Assembly: GCA_018267135.1 (NCBI GenBank)
Contig: JAFDZA010000014.1
Coordinates: 496,001 to 560,000, forward strand
Direction of reading: 5' to 3'
DNA: 64,000 bases
Origin: Bacteroidota bacterium
Lineage (GTDB): Bacteria > Bacteroidota > Bacteroidia > Cytophagales > Cyclobacteriaceae
The notes beneath the pieces were generated by a model, which saw only the letters and a list, made by a program, of their open reading frames with translations, was not told where the DNA came from and did no database searches. Within the stretch, counting starts at the first letter, position 1, and each line of letters begins with the position of its first letter. Shown in pieces: positions 34,807-42,560 of the stretch. The position numbers and the translations under genes are program-made.

Positions 34807-35670
34807 TTGAACTCCTCCTCCATTCGAAATGTGGTTTCCGGTATTGTGTTTGCCTGGCTTTGGGCTTCGGCATCGGCTGCCGGTAAATTTGGACTGATGT
34901 CCGTAGAGCCGCTTGTACTCTATTCGGCCCGTTTTTTACTGGCCGGAGTTTTGTTGCTATTTTTTTCGCATATCATTATAAAAGACCGCTTTCCTCAAAA
35001 AAAGGAATGGGTTCAGCTTACTGTTTTCGGGGCTTTAAATACTACCCTCTACCTCGGTCTTTTTATTGTGGCGCTGCAGTGGGTGGCGGCCGGCATCAGT
35101 TCGTTGGCCGTGGCCTTGTGTCCGTTGCTTATCAGTATCATGACATCAGCAATAATGAAACGCAGAATTAAATTTACCGAATGGGGAGCAATTGCAGTGG
35201 GCATTACGGGGGTGGCAATAGCAACTTATCCATTACTTAAAACCAGTTATGCCACCATGGAGGGGGTGTTGCTCATGGCACTCAGCATGGTGATGTATTC
35301 GGCAGGGGCTGTTTATTATTCCTGGGTGCCGTGGCGGTTATCTCGTGCAACTGTAAATGCGTGGCAGATTTTCATTGGCGGATTGATGCTTATACCCTTT
35401 ACTATTATATTTTACAAAGATCATAATCATTTTGATATTCGCTTCTGGGCTTCTCTTCTCTGGCTGGTTATTCCGGTTTCCATTTTTGCCGTACAGTTAT
35501 GGCTCCGGTTGTTGCAACAAGATACGGTGCAGGCATCATTATGGCTATTTCTCAGCCCGGTGTTTGGGTTGGTGTTAGCCACCTGGCTACTAAGCGAGCC
35601 GTTTACCTTTTATACAGCCGCAGGGGCACTGCTGGTGATGTTGTCTTTGTATGTAGGACAAAAAAAATAA
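34807..35670 (+). CDS. DMT superfamily (EamA) transporter
   Basis: 287 residues with about ten transmembrane helices in two EamA halves (GIVFAWLWASASAAGKFGLM ... SARFLLAG in the first; LLMALSMVMYSAGAVYYSW ... ASLWLFLSPVFGLVLATWLL in the second). These carriers export or import small metabolites or amino acids; the substrate cannot be predicted. The reading frame contains a stop at 34786 and no ATG before TTG at 34807, so a TTG start is chosen. The next ATG, 30 codons on, would cut the first helix. Confidence 0.88.
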   Translation: MNSSSIRNVVSGIVFAWLWASASAAGKFGLMSVEPLVLYSARFLLAGVLLLFFSHIIIKDRFPQKKEWVQLTVFGALNTTLYLGLFIVALQWVAAGISSLAVALCPLLISIMTSAIMKRRIKFTEWGAIAVGITGVAIATYPLLKTSYATMEGVLLMALSMVMYSAGAVYYSWVPWRLSRATVNAWQIFIGGLMLIPFTIIFYKDHNHFDIRFWASLLWLVIPVSIFAVQLWLRLLQQDTVQASLWLFLSPVFGLVLATWLLSEPFTFYTAAGALLVMLSLYVGQKK

Positions 35671-35752
35671 TCCTTTATCCCAGATGATGCATTAAGAAAA
35701 CATAATCTACCCAAAGGACTGACGAATGGTAACGAAAACGTGAGCCTTATCA

Positions 35753-35764
35753 AGGGTTAACCCT
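35753..35764. promoter_or_regulatory. 12-base perfect palindrome AGGGTTAACCCT
   Basis: A perfect palindrome in the 249-base gap between the DMT transporter and the DUF5606-like gene. It is 155 bases before the latter's ATG, far for a simple operator. No T-run follows, so it is not a terminator. Nothing else stands out in this gap apart from a weak -7-like TAATATTG near 35895. Confidence 0.25.
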
Positions 35765-35919
35765 GACAATAACAATCACATTGGGTATTTTATCTTCATG
35801 GGTAGGCTGTTGATTTTCATTCGTCATTCATGCAACAGAAAATCTATTGCATGATTTGGGTTTATCCCATTTCTGAATTGTCTATTTCATTGTAATATTG
35901 CGGCATAAAAAAATTAAAT

Positions 35920-36348
35920 ATGGAGTTATCTGAAATTGCATCGGTAAGCGGAAAGGGTGGATTGTTCCGGATATTAAAACCGGGAAAGGCCGGTGTTATT
36001 CTTGAATCATTGGATGATTCAAAAACAAAAATAGTAGCCGGTGTAAAGCACCGGGTGTCGGTATTGAATGAAATCAGTATCTATACCACTACCCAAGAAG
36101 GCAATGCGCCCCTGGGCGATGTATTATTAAAAATTAAAGAAAAATACGGAGACAATCCGGGAATTGATTCGGAAGCCGCTCCGGCCAAGTTGCATGAATT
36201 CTTAAAATCCGTTCTTCCAGACTATGACGAACAGCGCGTTTACAATTCAGACATAAAAAAACTGGTAAAGTGGTACACCCTGTTAGTGAAAGTAGCCCCC
36301 GATGTTTTAGTAGCCAAGAACGTAGCAGACCAAAGCGAAGTCAAATAA
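35920..36348 (+). CDS. DUF5606-like protein
   Basis: 142 residues. It begins LSEIASVSGKGGLFRILKPGKAGVILESLDD, followed by VAGVKHRVSVLNEISIYTTT and a helical half with LLKIKEKYGD and IKKLVKWYTLLVKVAPDVL. This matches a conserved single-copy family that I know from Bacteroidota as DUF5606, function unknown. It has no signal peptide, so it is cytoplasmic. The N-terminal half looks like a small SH3/beta-roll domain. The gene ends 3 bases from the convergent DUF1800 gene. Confidence 0.82.
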   Translation: MELSEIASVSGKGGLFRILKPGKAGVILESLDDSKTKIVAGVKHRVSVLNEISIYTTTQEGNAPLGDVLLKIKEKYGDNPGIDSEAAPAKLHEFLKSVLPDYDEQRVYNSDIKKLVKWYTLLVKVAPDVLVAKNVADQSEVK

Positions 36349-36351
36349 AAT

Positions 36352-38268
36352 TTACCTTCGCTGAAACTCCGGAGAGCCTATGATAATCCCCACTACTTGT
36401 GCCAGCATAGGGCTATTGTTAAATTGACTTGGGGCATCCTGCCATCTCTTTTTAGCCATCGTCTTTTGGCCGCGGGGTTCAGCATGGCTTAATGTATCCG
36501 AATATCCCCCACTATTTTTTTGACGAGCCGCTATCTCTACTTTATTTATTACATCGCGGTTTGTTACCAAGGGCATTAACCGTTTAAGTGTTGACTCCAG
36601 ATCGCGTTCGGGTAAAATTAATTGGGCATACACAGGCAAGGCCGCCTCAGCGCTTTCAGGTTCGTGCTGATGATTCAGCCCATTCAAATCAATTTTTACG
36701 CCTTTCAATCGTTGAGAGGTTACAGCTAATCCAAAATTCATACGGGTTAATAATGCCCCGGTATTGATCCAATATTGACCGCGATCGGGAAAACCGGTAG
36801 GTGCCGCATACGAATAAAGCTGTTGCCCCATGCGGGTAATCCATTGATTGAGGGATGTCGGTTCCGTTACTTCGGCATTCAGTGCACGTACAGTACTAAT
36901 GGCATATTCAAAAGGAGATTTTGTTTTTGAACGTAAAACTTCGGTATGCCAGAACTCAGGAGCATTTACCATTGCCAGCAAAACTTTTTTTATATCTCCA
37001 TGTTGCTTTATAAAAGTGTCGGCCATTTTATCTATCAACGACTGCGGTGGATTGTCTGACACAAACCGTACGGCAATTTTTTTAGAAATAAATTTGGCTG
37101 TAGAAGGGTGTGCCGCCAGCATTTTCAGCAACTCCACTCCTTCTTTGTATTCTCCACCCGCTACAAATTTTCGGCTCAGCACATTTTTTTCTTTTGAGTC
37201 GTGTCGGTTGGCGGCAAACAAAAAATCACCTTCATGCACAAAACCGTTATTAGCCAGCCGGTTCTCTCCTGTTTCATCCAATTTTTTTCGTAGCCCTTCA
37301 AAGTTTCCATCTTTCATGGGGTAAACCGTCCAACCGGTAAGGATGCGTGCGGCTTCGGTTACATCTTGTTGCGTGTAGCCACCCTCCACCCCCAGGGTAT
37401 GCAGTTCCATAATTTCGCGGGCATAGTTTTCATTCAATCCCTGGGCTGTTTTCTTTTTTGGTTGTGTAGGCCGGTTAGGCAAGGGCATTCGTTGAATAAT
37501 TCTTCCCCTGCGTGTAATTCTTGTGCGAACCGGAGTGCTAGAGGTCATATCAATATTTTCGGCTTCGCCCATGCTGGCTGCGTTATCTAAATACATTAAC
37601 ATAGCAGGCGATTGGGCCGTGGCTATCAATAAATCATAAAAATGACCGGTTACATGTGGCCGGATTACATCGCGTTCGTATGCCGGAATAAATTGTGCAC
37701 ATTGGCCTTTTGTAAGCGAAACATTAAAATGATTAAACCAAAAATCAGTGAGCACTTCGTGCAATTGGTTTCGGCCGTAGGTGGCTCGTATAATTTTTTG
37801 CCCGATAAATTGAGTGTATAATTCTTTTTCTTCGCGTAACCCTTTTTGCTTTCGGTACTCTTTCAATTTTTCTTTAATAGAGGGCTTATCGAGTTGAGCA
37901 AGCGAATCTTTTGTGAGATAACCATCGGCCAGCGCCATTTTTTGAAGCAGAGGACCACGAGGAAACTGAACTACCACTTGTGCATTGCTTAAGGCAAGTG
38001 CATTATATCCTTTCAGGCGGTTAATTACTTCAGCATCATCTTCTTCTCCGTTAAGTTGGCGATCAAACCATTTTTCTAAACCCATAGACACCACTTCATC
38101 TACCTGGTTGGGGGTAGCACCAAAAGTAAAGCGACTGATCAGATGGGCAGCCGCCTGCCGTTCGGTTAGCCCGGCCTGTTGGTAAGGGAATTTTGACTTG
38201 GCCGAACGGATCGGTGCAAATGACGAGCCAACCAAAAAGAAAAGAGTTACTATTAAACGCATGCTCAT
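36352..38268 (-). CDS. DUF1800 family protein
   Basis: 638 residues with a signal peptide (MSMRLIVTLFFLVGSSFAP). The family pattern is clear: AAHLISRFTFGATPNQVDEV, EVLTDFWFNHFNVSL, LNENYAREIMELHTLGVEGGYTQQDVTEAARILTGW, KFISKKIAVRFVSDNPP and NAPEFWH. DUF1800 proteins are exported and nearly always paired with a DUF1501 protein, as here. Their biochemical role is not established. The partner gene lies 39 bases upstream on the same strand. Confidence 0.92.
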   Translation of the reverse strand: MSMRLIVTLFFLVGSSFAPIRSAKSKFPYQQAGLTERQAAAHLISRFTFGATPNQVDEVVSMGLEKWFDRQLNGEEDDAEVINRLKGYNALALSNAQVVVQFPRGPLLQKMALADGYLTKDSLAQLDKPSIKEKLKEYRKQKGLREEKELYTQFIGQKIIRATYGRNQLHEVLTDFWFNHFNVSLTKGQCAQFIPAYERDVIRPHVTGHFYDLLIATAQSPAMLMYLDNAASMGEAENIDMTSSTPVRTRITRRGRIIQRMPLPNRPTQPKKKTAQGLNENYAREIMELHTLGVEGGYTQQDVTEAARILTGWTVYPMKDGNFEGLRKKLDETGENRLANNGFVHEGDFLFAANRHDSKEKNVLSRKFVAGGEYKEGVELLKMLAAHPSTAKFISKKIAVRFVSDNPPQSLIDKMADTFIKQHGDIKKVLLAMVNAPEFWHTEVLRSKTKSPFEYAISTVRALNAEVTEPTSLNQWITRMGQQLYSYAAPTGFPDRGQYWINTGALLTRMNFGLAVTSQRLKGVKIDLNGLNHQHEPESAEAALPVYAQLILPERDLESTLKRLMPLVTNRDVINKVEIAARQKNSGGYSDTLSHAEPRGQKTMAKKRWQDAPSQFNNSPMLAQVVGIIIGSPEFQRR

Positions 38269-38307
38269 GATCTAATGGGGCGATTGTATTTTGGCTATCA
38301 TTTTTGA

Positions 38308-39558
38308 TTATATCATTACACCGATTTTCTCCCCACTCCAGTCAGGAAATAAAACCCGGTCGTCATTTACAAGCAGATGTTTGTCTGCCACTTCACTAAA
38401 AATGCTTCGGAAGTCGGTAGTTACTTGCAGGTCGCGACCATCAGCCAGGTTTTCTACTGCCAAAGGTTGTACCGTACCATGCACTTTTCCACCGTTTACA
38501 TCATGGCCAAGTATAAACATACAACTTGCACGTCCATGGTCGGTACCACCGGTGCCATTTTGTTTTACGGTTCGGCCAAATTCGGTCATCGTCATCAGCG
38601 TCACGTCATCTTGCCACGATCCTAGGTCATTCCAAAAGGCGGTTATACTATGGCAAAGGTCTTCGGCATTGCGACCGAAAATTCCTTTGTCGGTACCCTG
38701 ATTAAAATGGGTATCCCATCCTCCGCTTTCAGCAAAGGCCACTTCCAGGCCTACCTCCATTTTAATTAACTGGGCTATTTGCTTCAGTGCCCTGCCTAAT
38801 GGAGAGGCCGGGTAGTTTGCGTTATTGGCTGGTTTATAATTTTTTATATCTGATTTCTGCAGAAGTTTCATGGCCTCAAAACTTTCTTTACCTGTTTCTT
38901 TCAGCAAGTCATCGCTGGTTTGGTCGTATAATTCTTCAAATGTTTGCGCCATCAGGTTGCCAGTTTTGGCCCCTCTCAACTGTAAGCCAAAATCAGCCAG
39001 GTTACTAATGGCAATAGATGGGTTGTCGCCATACAACGACCGGGGCAAACTACTGGTAAGGCTTACCGCGCGAAAGGGACTGCCATCGTGCCCCATCAGC
39101 CCCACAGCCCGGTTGAGCCAGCCGCTGTTAGTACCTTTGTTGAAAGGGGTGCCACTCTCCATATAATCTTGAGCATCAAAGTGGCTGCGTGTCGTGTTGG
39201 GCGAGCCCATGCCATGCACAATGGCTAGCTGCTTGGATTGAAATAAGGGAATAAAATTTTTAAAAGATGGATGCAATCCGAATTTACCATCCAAATCTAC
39301 CAACGCACCTTGGCTGTCGGCATTCATAAATAAATTAGGGCGGGCCGTTTTTAGGTACGGGTCAGTAAAAGGTGTAACCGCCATGAGACCATCCATAGCT
39401 CCCCGTTGAAAAATGCAAACCAGAATTTTATTTTTTTTGTAAAGCCTCGTTTGTTTATGAAACGAAGCAGCACGTGCCACAAATTGAGGCAAGCCCCCCA
39501 CGCCAATACCAAACATGGTCAGGCTACCAGCTTTTAAAAATGCTCTGCGGGAGATCAT
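38308..39558 (-). CDS. DUF1501 family protein with Tat signal
   Basis: 416 residues. The N-terminus SRRAFLKAGSLTMFGIGVGG is a twin-arginine signal. The body has the sulfatase-like alkaline-phosphatase fold features of DUF1501: CIFQRGAMDGLMAVTPF, HPSFKNFIPLF, IVHGMGSPNTTRSHFDAQDYMES, GWDTHFNQG and TEFGRTVKQNGTGGTDHGRASCMFI. The metal-type His/Asp residues (FDAQDYME, GGTDHGRA) are kept. It is probably folded with cofactor in the cytoplasm and exported through Tat. It is the promoter-proximal gene of the pair with DUF1800. Confidence 0.92.
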   Translation of the reverse strand: MISRRAFLKAGSLTMFGIGVGGLPQFVARAASFHKQTRLYKKNKILVCIFQRGAMDGLMAVTPFTDPYLKTARPNLFMNADSQGALVDLDGKFGLHPSFKNFIPLFQSKQLAIVHGMGSPNTTRSHFDAQDYMESGTPFNKGTNSGWLNRAVGLMGHDGSPFRAVSLTSSLPRSLYGDNPSIAISNLADFGLQLRGAKTGNLMAQTFEELYDQTSDDLLKETGKESFEAMKLLQKSDIKNYKPANNANYPASPLGRALKQIAQLIKMEVGLEVAFAESGGWDTHFNQGTDKGIFGRNAEDLCHSITAFWNDLGSWQDDVTLMTMTEFGRTVKQNGTGGTDHGRASCMFILGHDVNGGKVHGTVQPLAVENLADGRDLQVTTDFRSIFSEVADKHLLVNDDRVLFPDWSGEKIGVMI

Positions 39559-39793
39559 AAATTAAATTTGAGATTAGACCCGTGAAGGTAGAAAGAGTTT
39601 AAGGAAGCATACGAATCATTCGCAGCCAGCCTAACCAACAAATTAACATGGGTATTCCTTTTTCAGTTGGATCCAAAGGGTTTCTCAATGTAGCGTATCG
39701 AGAAGAAAAGCCTATTCTTATAAGTTTACTCCGTAGGCAAAAGGGTTTTTTTAGTTGCTGAGAAGAGGGTTTCTGTTCTTTTCATTCTGCTTC

Positions 39794-40774
39794 CTATTTC
39801 ATTGCTTGCTCCACCATCTTTTTCGAGCCTACATAAAAGGGCGTGCGCTGGTGCAGGCTTTCGGGCTTCAGCGTAAGTATTCTTTCTTTGCCATCGGTGC
39901 CCGATCCGCCAGCCTGTTCGGCTATAAATGCCAGAGCATTACATTCGTACATTAATCGAAGTTTGCCGTTTACATCTTTAGCGGTGGCCGGGTAAATGTA
40001 AATTCCCCCCTTCAGAAGGTTTCGGTGAAAATCGGCCACGAGCGAACCAATGTAGCGGGCGGTATAATTATTGTCTTTGCAATATTTTAAATAATTTTTT
40101 ACAGCTTCAGAAAACGAATGAGCCGGACCTTCATTAATAGAATAAATTTTTCCGTCTTCAGGCATCATCATATCGGGGTGCGAAAGAAAGTATTCGCCCA
40201 GCGAAGGCTCGTACGTAAACCCATTTACCCCGTGGCCCGTGGTATATACTAACATGGTGGAGGAGCCATACAAGATGTAACCAGCAGCCACCTGCTCCTC
40301 GCCCCGTTGTAAAATATCGCGGTCGCTGATGGGTTGCCCCACCTGCGATTTTCTGCGGTAAATAGAAAAAATAGTACCGATCGAAACATTAACATCAATA
40401 TTCGATGAACCATCCAGCGGGTCTATGGCAATCACATATTTACCGTGATTATTCAAGTCCACATACGATTCGGTTTCTTCCGAAATAAGGGCGCATGCCT
40501 CCCCTCCTTTGGTGAGTGCCCGCGTAAACCGAATATTGGCCAGCACATCTAATTTCTGTTGCTGCTCGCCACCGGTATTTTGCGAGCCCATAGCCCCAAC
40601 AATATCAATCAAACCGGCTTTATTAATTTCGCGGTTCACTACCTTCGAGGCCAGCGCTATATCGCGTAGCAATTGCGAAAGCTCTCCGCTGGCATATTGA
40701 AACTGTTCCTGATTATTCTTTATAAACCGGTCTAACGTGGTGCCGATCGGCAACGCAATGCGTGAAGTCTCCAT
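39794..40774 (-). CDS. fbp: Fructose-1,6-bisphosphatase class I
   Basis: 326 residues from the ATG at 40772-40774 ([18 protein letters not shown]); the frame stays open further upstream but that stretch overlaps the divergent aspartate kinase and is non-coding. Family motifs: [11 protein letters not shown], the metal-binding [43 protein letters not shown] and [17 protein letters not shown]. It hydrolyses fructose-1,6-bisphosphate in gluconeogenesis. It is divergent from the aspartate kinase gene, with 58 bases between starts, so their promoters overlap. Confidence 0.97.
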   Translation of the reverse strand: METSRIALPIGTTLDRFIKNNQEQFQYASGELSQLLRDIALASKVVNREINKAGLIDIVGAMGSQNTGGEQQQKLDVLANIRFTRALTKGGEACALISEETESYVDLNNHGKYVIAIDPLDGSSNIDVNVSIGTIFSIYRRKSQVGQPISDRDILQRGEEQVAAGYILYGSSTMLVYTTGHGVNGFTYEPSLGEYFLSHPDMMMPEDGKIYSINEGPAHSFSEAVKNYLKYCKDNNYTARYIGSLVADFHRNLLKGGIYIYPATAKDVNGKLRLMYECNALAFIAEQAGGSGTDGKERILTLKPESLHQRTPFYVGSKKMVEQAMK

Positions 40775-40832
40775 AAATAAGTGCTTACTTTGTGCTGCAA
40801 AGATATTATGCAACCGATTGAATACAATAAAT

Positions 40833-42074
40833 ATGAAGGTTTTTAAGTTTGGCGGGGCTTCCTTAAAGAATGAAGAAGCGATACGGAATGTTGCCTCGAT
40901 TATATTGTCGAATACAAAAGAAAATTTGTGGGTGGTGCTTTCGGCCATGGGCAGTACTACCGATGCGTTAGAAAAAATTATTGCCCTGGGGCAAACGGGA
41001 AAAGATTTTAATTCGGAAATAAACCAACTCAAAGAATACCACCTTGCTATTGCACAACATCTCTTCAAAGAACCGGAGAAGATTAACTTAACCATTCATT
41101 CACTTTTCGATGAACTGAAAGCGAATGTAATACGGGTGGGCGATTACGATTTTGTTTATGATCAGGTAATTGGTTACGGAGAAATTATTTCTTCTACGTT
41201 GGTGTGTCATTTCCTTCGCCAAGAAGGGCTGGATGCCGAATGGGTAGATGCCCGCAACCTGATCCTTACCGACAGTACTTTTCGCGAAGGGCAAGTGCAG
41301 TGGGGCGAAACCGAAAAAAAAATTAAAGAGGTATATCCACATTTAAAGAAGCACGTTATTACACAAGGATTCATCGGCTACAACGAAAAGAAAGAAACCG
41401 TTTCATTAGGGCGCGAAGGATCGGATTACAGTGCCGCTATTTTGGGGTATTGCCTCCCGGCCGAATCGGTTACCATCTGGAAAGATGTGCCCGGGGTAAT
41501 GAGTGCCGACCCCAAGCGCATACCCGATGCCGTTGTTTTTGAAGAACTGCCCTACAAGGAAACAGCCGAGATGACTTACTATGGTGCTTCTGTCATTCAT
41601 CCTAAAACCGTGAAGCCTTTAGCCATGCGAAACATTCCGCTGCTGGCCAAAAGTTTTATCAATCCTGATTTGCCCGGAACAAAAATTCACGATTGCCATA
41701 TTCCTAACCTGCCGCCCCTGATCGTGCACAAGGAAGACCAGTGTCTCATCTCATGTAAGGTAACCGACTATACATACATCAACGAAGACCATCTGGGGTT
41801 CATCTTTCAGGCTATTCATCAAAGTGGCATGCACGTAAACGTGATGCAAAACTCGGCCATTTCATTTTCGTTTTGTGTAGATTACCGTGAGCACAAAGTC
41901 TTTAAACTCATTGACCTGCTCAGTAAAAAATTTGAAGTATTCTATAACACCGGATTACTCTTGATTACCGTTAAAAATTATAACTCAAAAACTTTTAACG
42001 AGTACCGGGCACTGAAGGGAGTCATCTTAGAGCAATCTTCGCGTGCGGCACTACAGGTGCTGGTAAAAAATTAA
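40833..42074 (+). CDS. Aspartate kinase (monofunctional)
   Basis: 413 residues from the ATG at 40833 ([20 protein letters not shown]). The amino-acid kinase core shows KFGGASL at the start, [43 protein letters not shown] and [21 protein letters not shown]-type regulatory segments follow (~310-413, [18 protein letters not shown]). It phosphorylates aspartate for the lysine, threonine and methionine branches. There is no homoserine dehydrogenase fusion. Its TAA overlaps that of the convergent YkgJ-like gene in a shared TTAA (42071-42074). Confidence 0.95.
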   Translation: MKVFKFGGASLKNEEAIRNVASIILSNTKENLWVVLSAMGSTTDALEKIIALGQTGKDFNSEINQLKEYHLAIAQHLFKEPEKINLTIHSLFDELKANVIRVGDYDFVYDQVIGYGEIISSTLVCHFLRQEGLDAEWVDARNLILTDSTFREGQVQWGETEKKIKEVYPHLKKHVITQGFIGYNEKKETVSLGREGSDYSAAILGYCLPAESVTIWKDVPGVMSADPKRIPDAVVFEELPYKETAEMTYYGASVIHPKTVKPLAMRNIPLLAKSFINPDLPGTKIHDCHIPNLPPLIVHKEDQCLISCKVTDYTYINEDHLGFIFQAIHQSGMHVNVMQNSAISFSFCVDYREHKVFKLIDLLSKKFEVFYNTGLLLITVKNYNSKTFNEYRALKGVILEQSSRAALQVLVKN

Positions 42075-42559
42075 CTTCTTGCCTTCATCCGCTCCACCAT
42101 CTCCAGCACGGCCGGGCACACCAAGGTATTTTGGTATGTTAAGTCGAGAATTTGGGTCATTTTTTTTCGGTTTGTGTGCGGGTATTCGCGGCAGGCTTTC
42201 GGGCGAGCCTCGTAGATTATGCAGCGATTGTCTGCCTCCAAAAAAGCACAAGGCGATTTCTTCAATACATAATCCCGGTCGGAGTCAATTTTCAAATACT
42301 GCTCCACCAACTCACCGGGTTTTATACGCAAGGCTTTGGCCGCCCGTTCAATATCGGTCTGATAAAAAATAGGGCTGGTAGTTTTACAACAATTGGCACA
42401 TGCCAGGCAATCGGTTTCGGCAAATACTTCTTCGTGTAACTGATGAAACCGGTCATCTACTTTCTTCCAATCGGTGCGCTTTAGCTGCTGAAGATATTTT
42501 TTATTTTCAGAAGATTTATTTTTTGATTTTTTTTCAAATTGGATTAAATCAATTTCCAT
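42071..42559 (-). CDS. YkgJ-type zinc/iron-chelating cysteine-cluster protein
   Basis: 162 residues from the ATG at 42557-42559, one base after the ppc stop; a further upstream start would overlap ppc. The protein has the Cys pattern of the YkgJ family: CLACANCCKTTSPIF, SPCAFLEADNRCIIYEARPKACREYP and a late LVCPAV. These residues should bind a metal. Known relatives are of poorly defined role. It is probably co-transcribed with ppc. Confidence 0.88.
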   Translation of the reverse strand: MEIDLIQFEKKSKNKSSENKKYLQQLKRTDWKKVDDRFHQLHEEVFAETDCLACANCCKTTSPIFYQTDIERAAKALRIKPGELVEQYLKIDSDRDYVLKKSPCAFLEADNRCIIYEARPKACREYPHTNRKKMTQILDLTYQNTLVCPAVLEMVERMKARS

Positions 42560-42560
42560 A

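Noticed and set aside
36848..37324. A 158-codon plus-strand frame
   Set aside because: Antisense to the well-supported DUF1800 gene and without recognisable features.
40737..40832. An N-terminal extension of aspartate kinase
   Set aside because: It overlaps fbp on the other strand; the kinase motif KFGGASL begins immediately after the ATG at 40833.
40775..41095. An N-terminal extension of fructose-bisphosphatase by 107 codons
   Set aside because: It overlaps the divergent aspartate kinase gene, has no homology to the family, and the ATG at 40774 gives the standard length.
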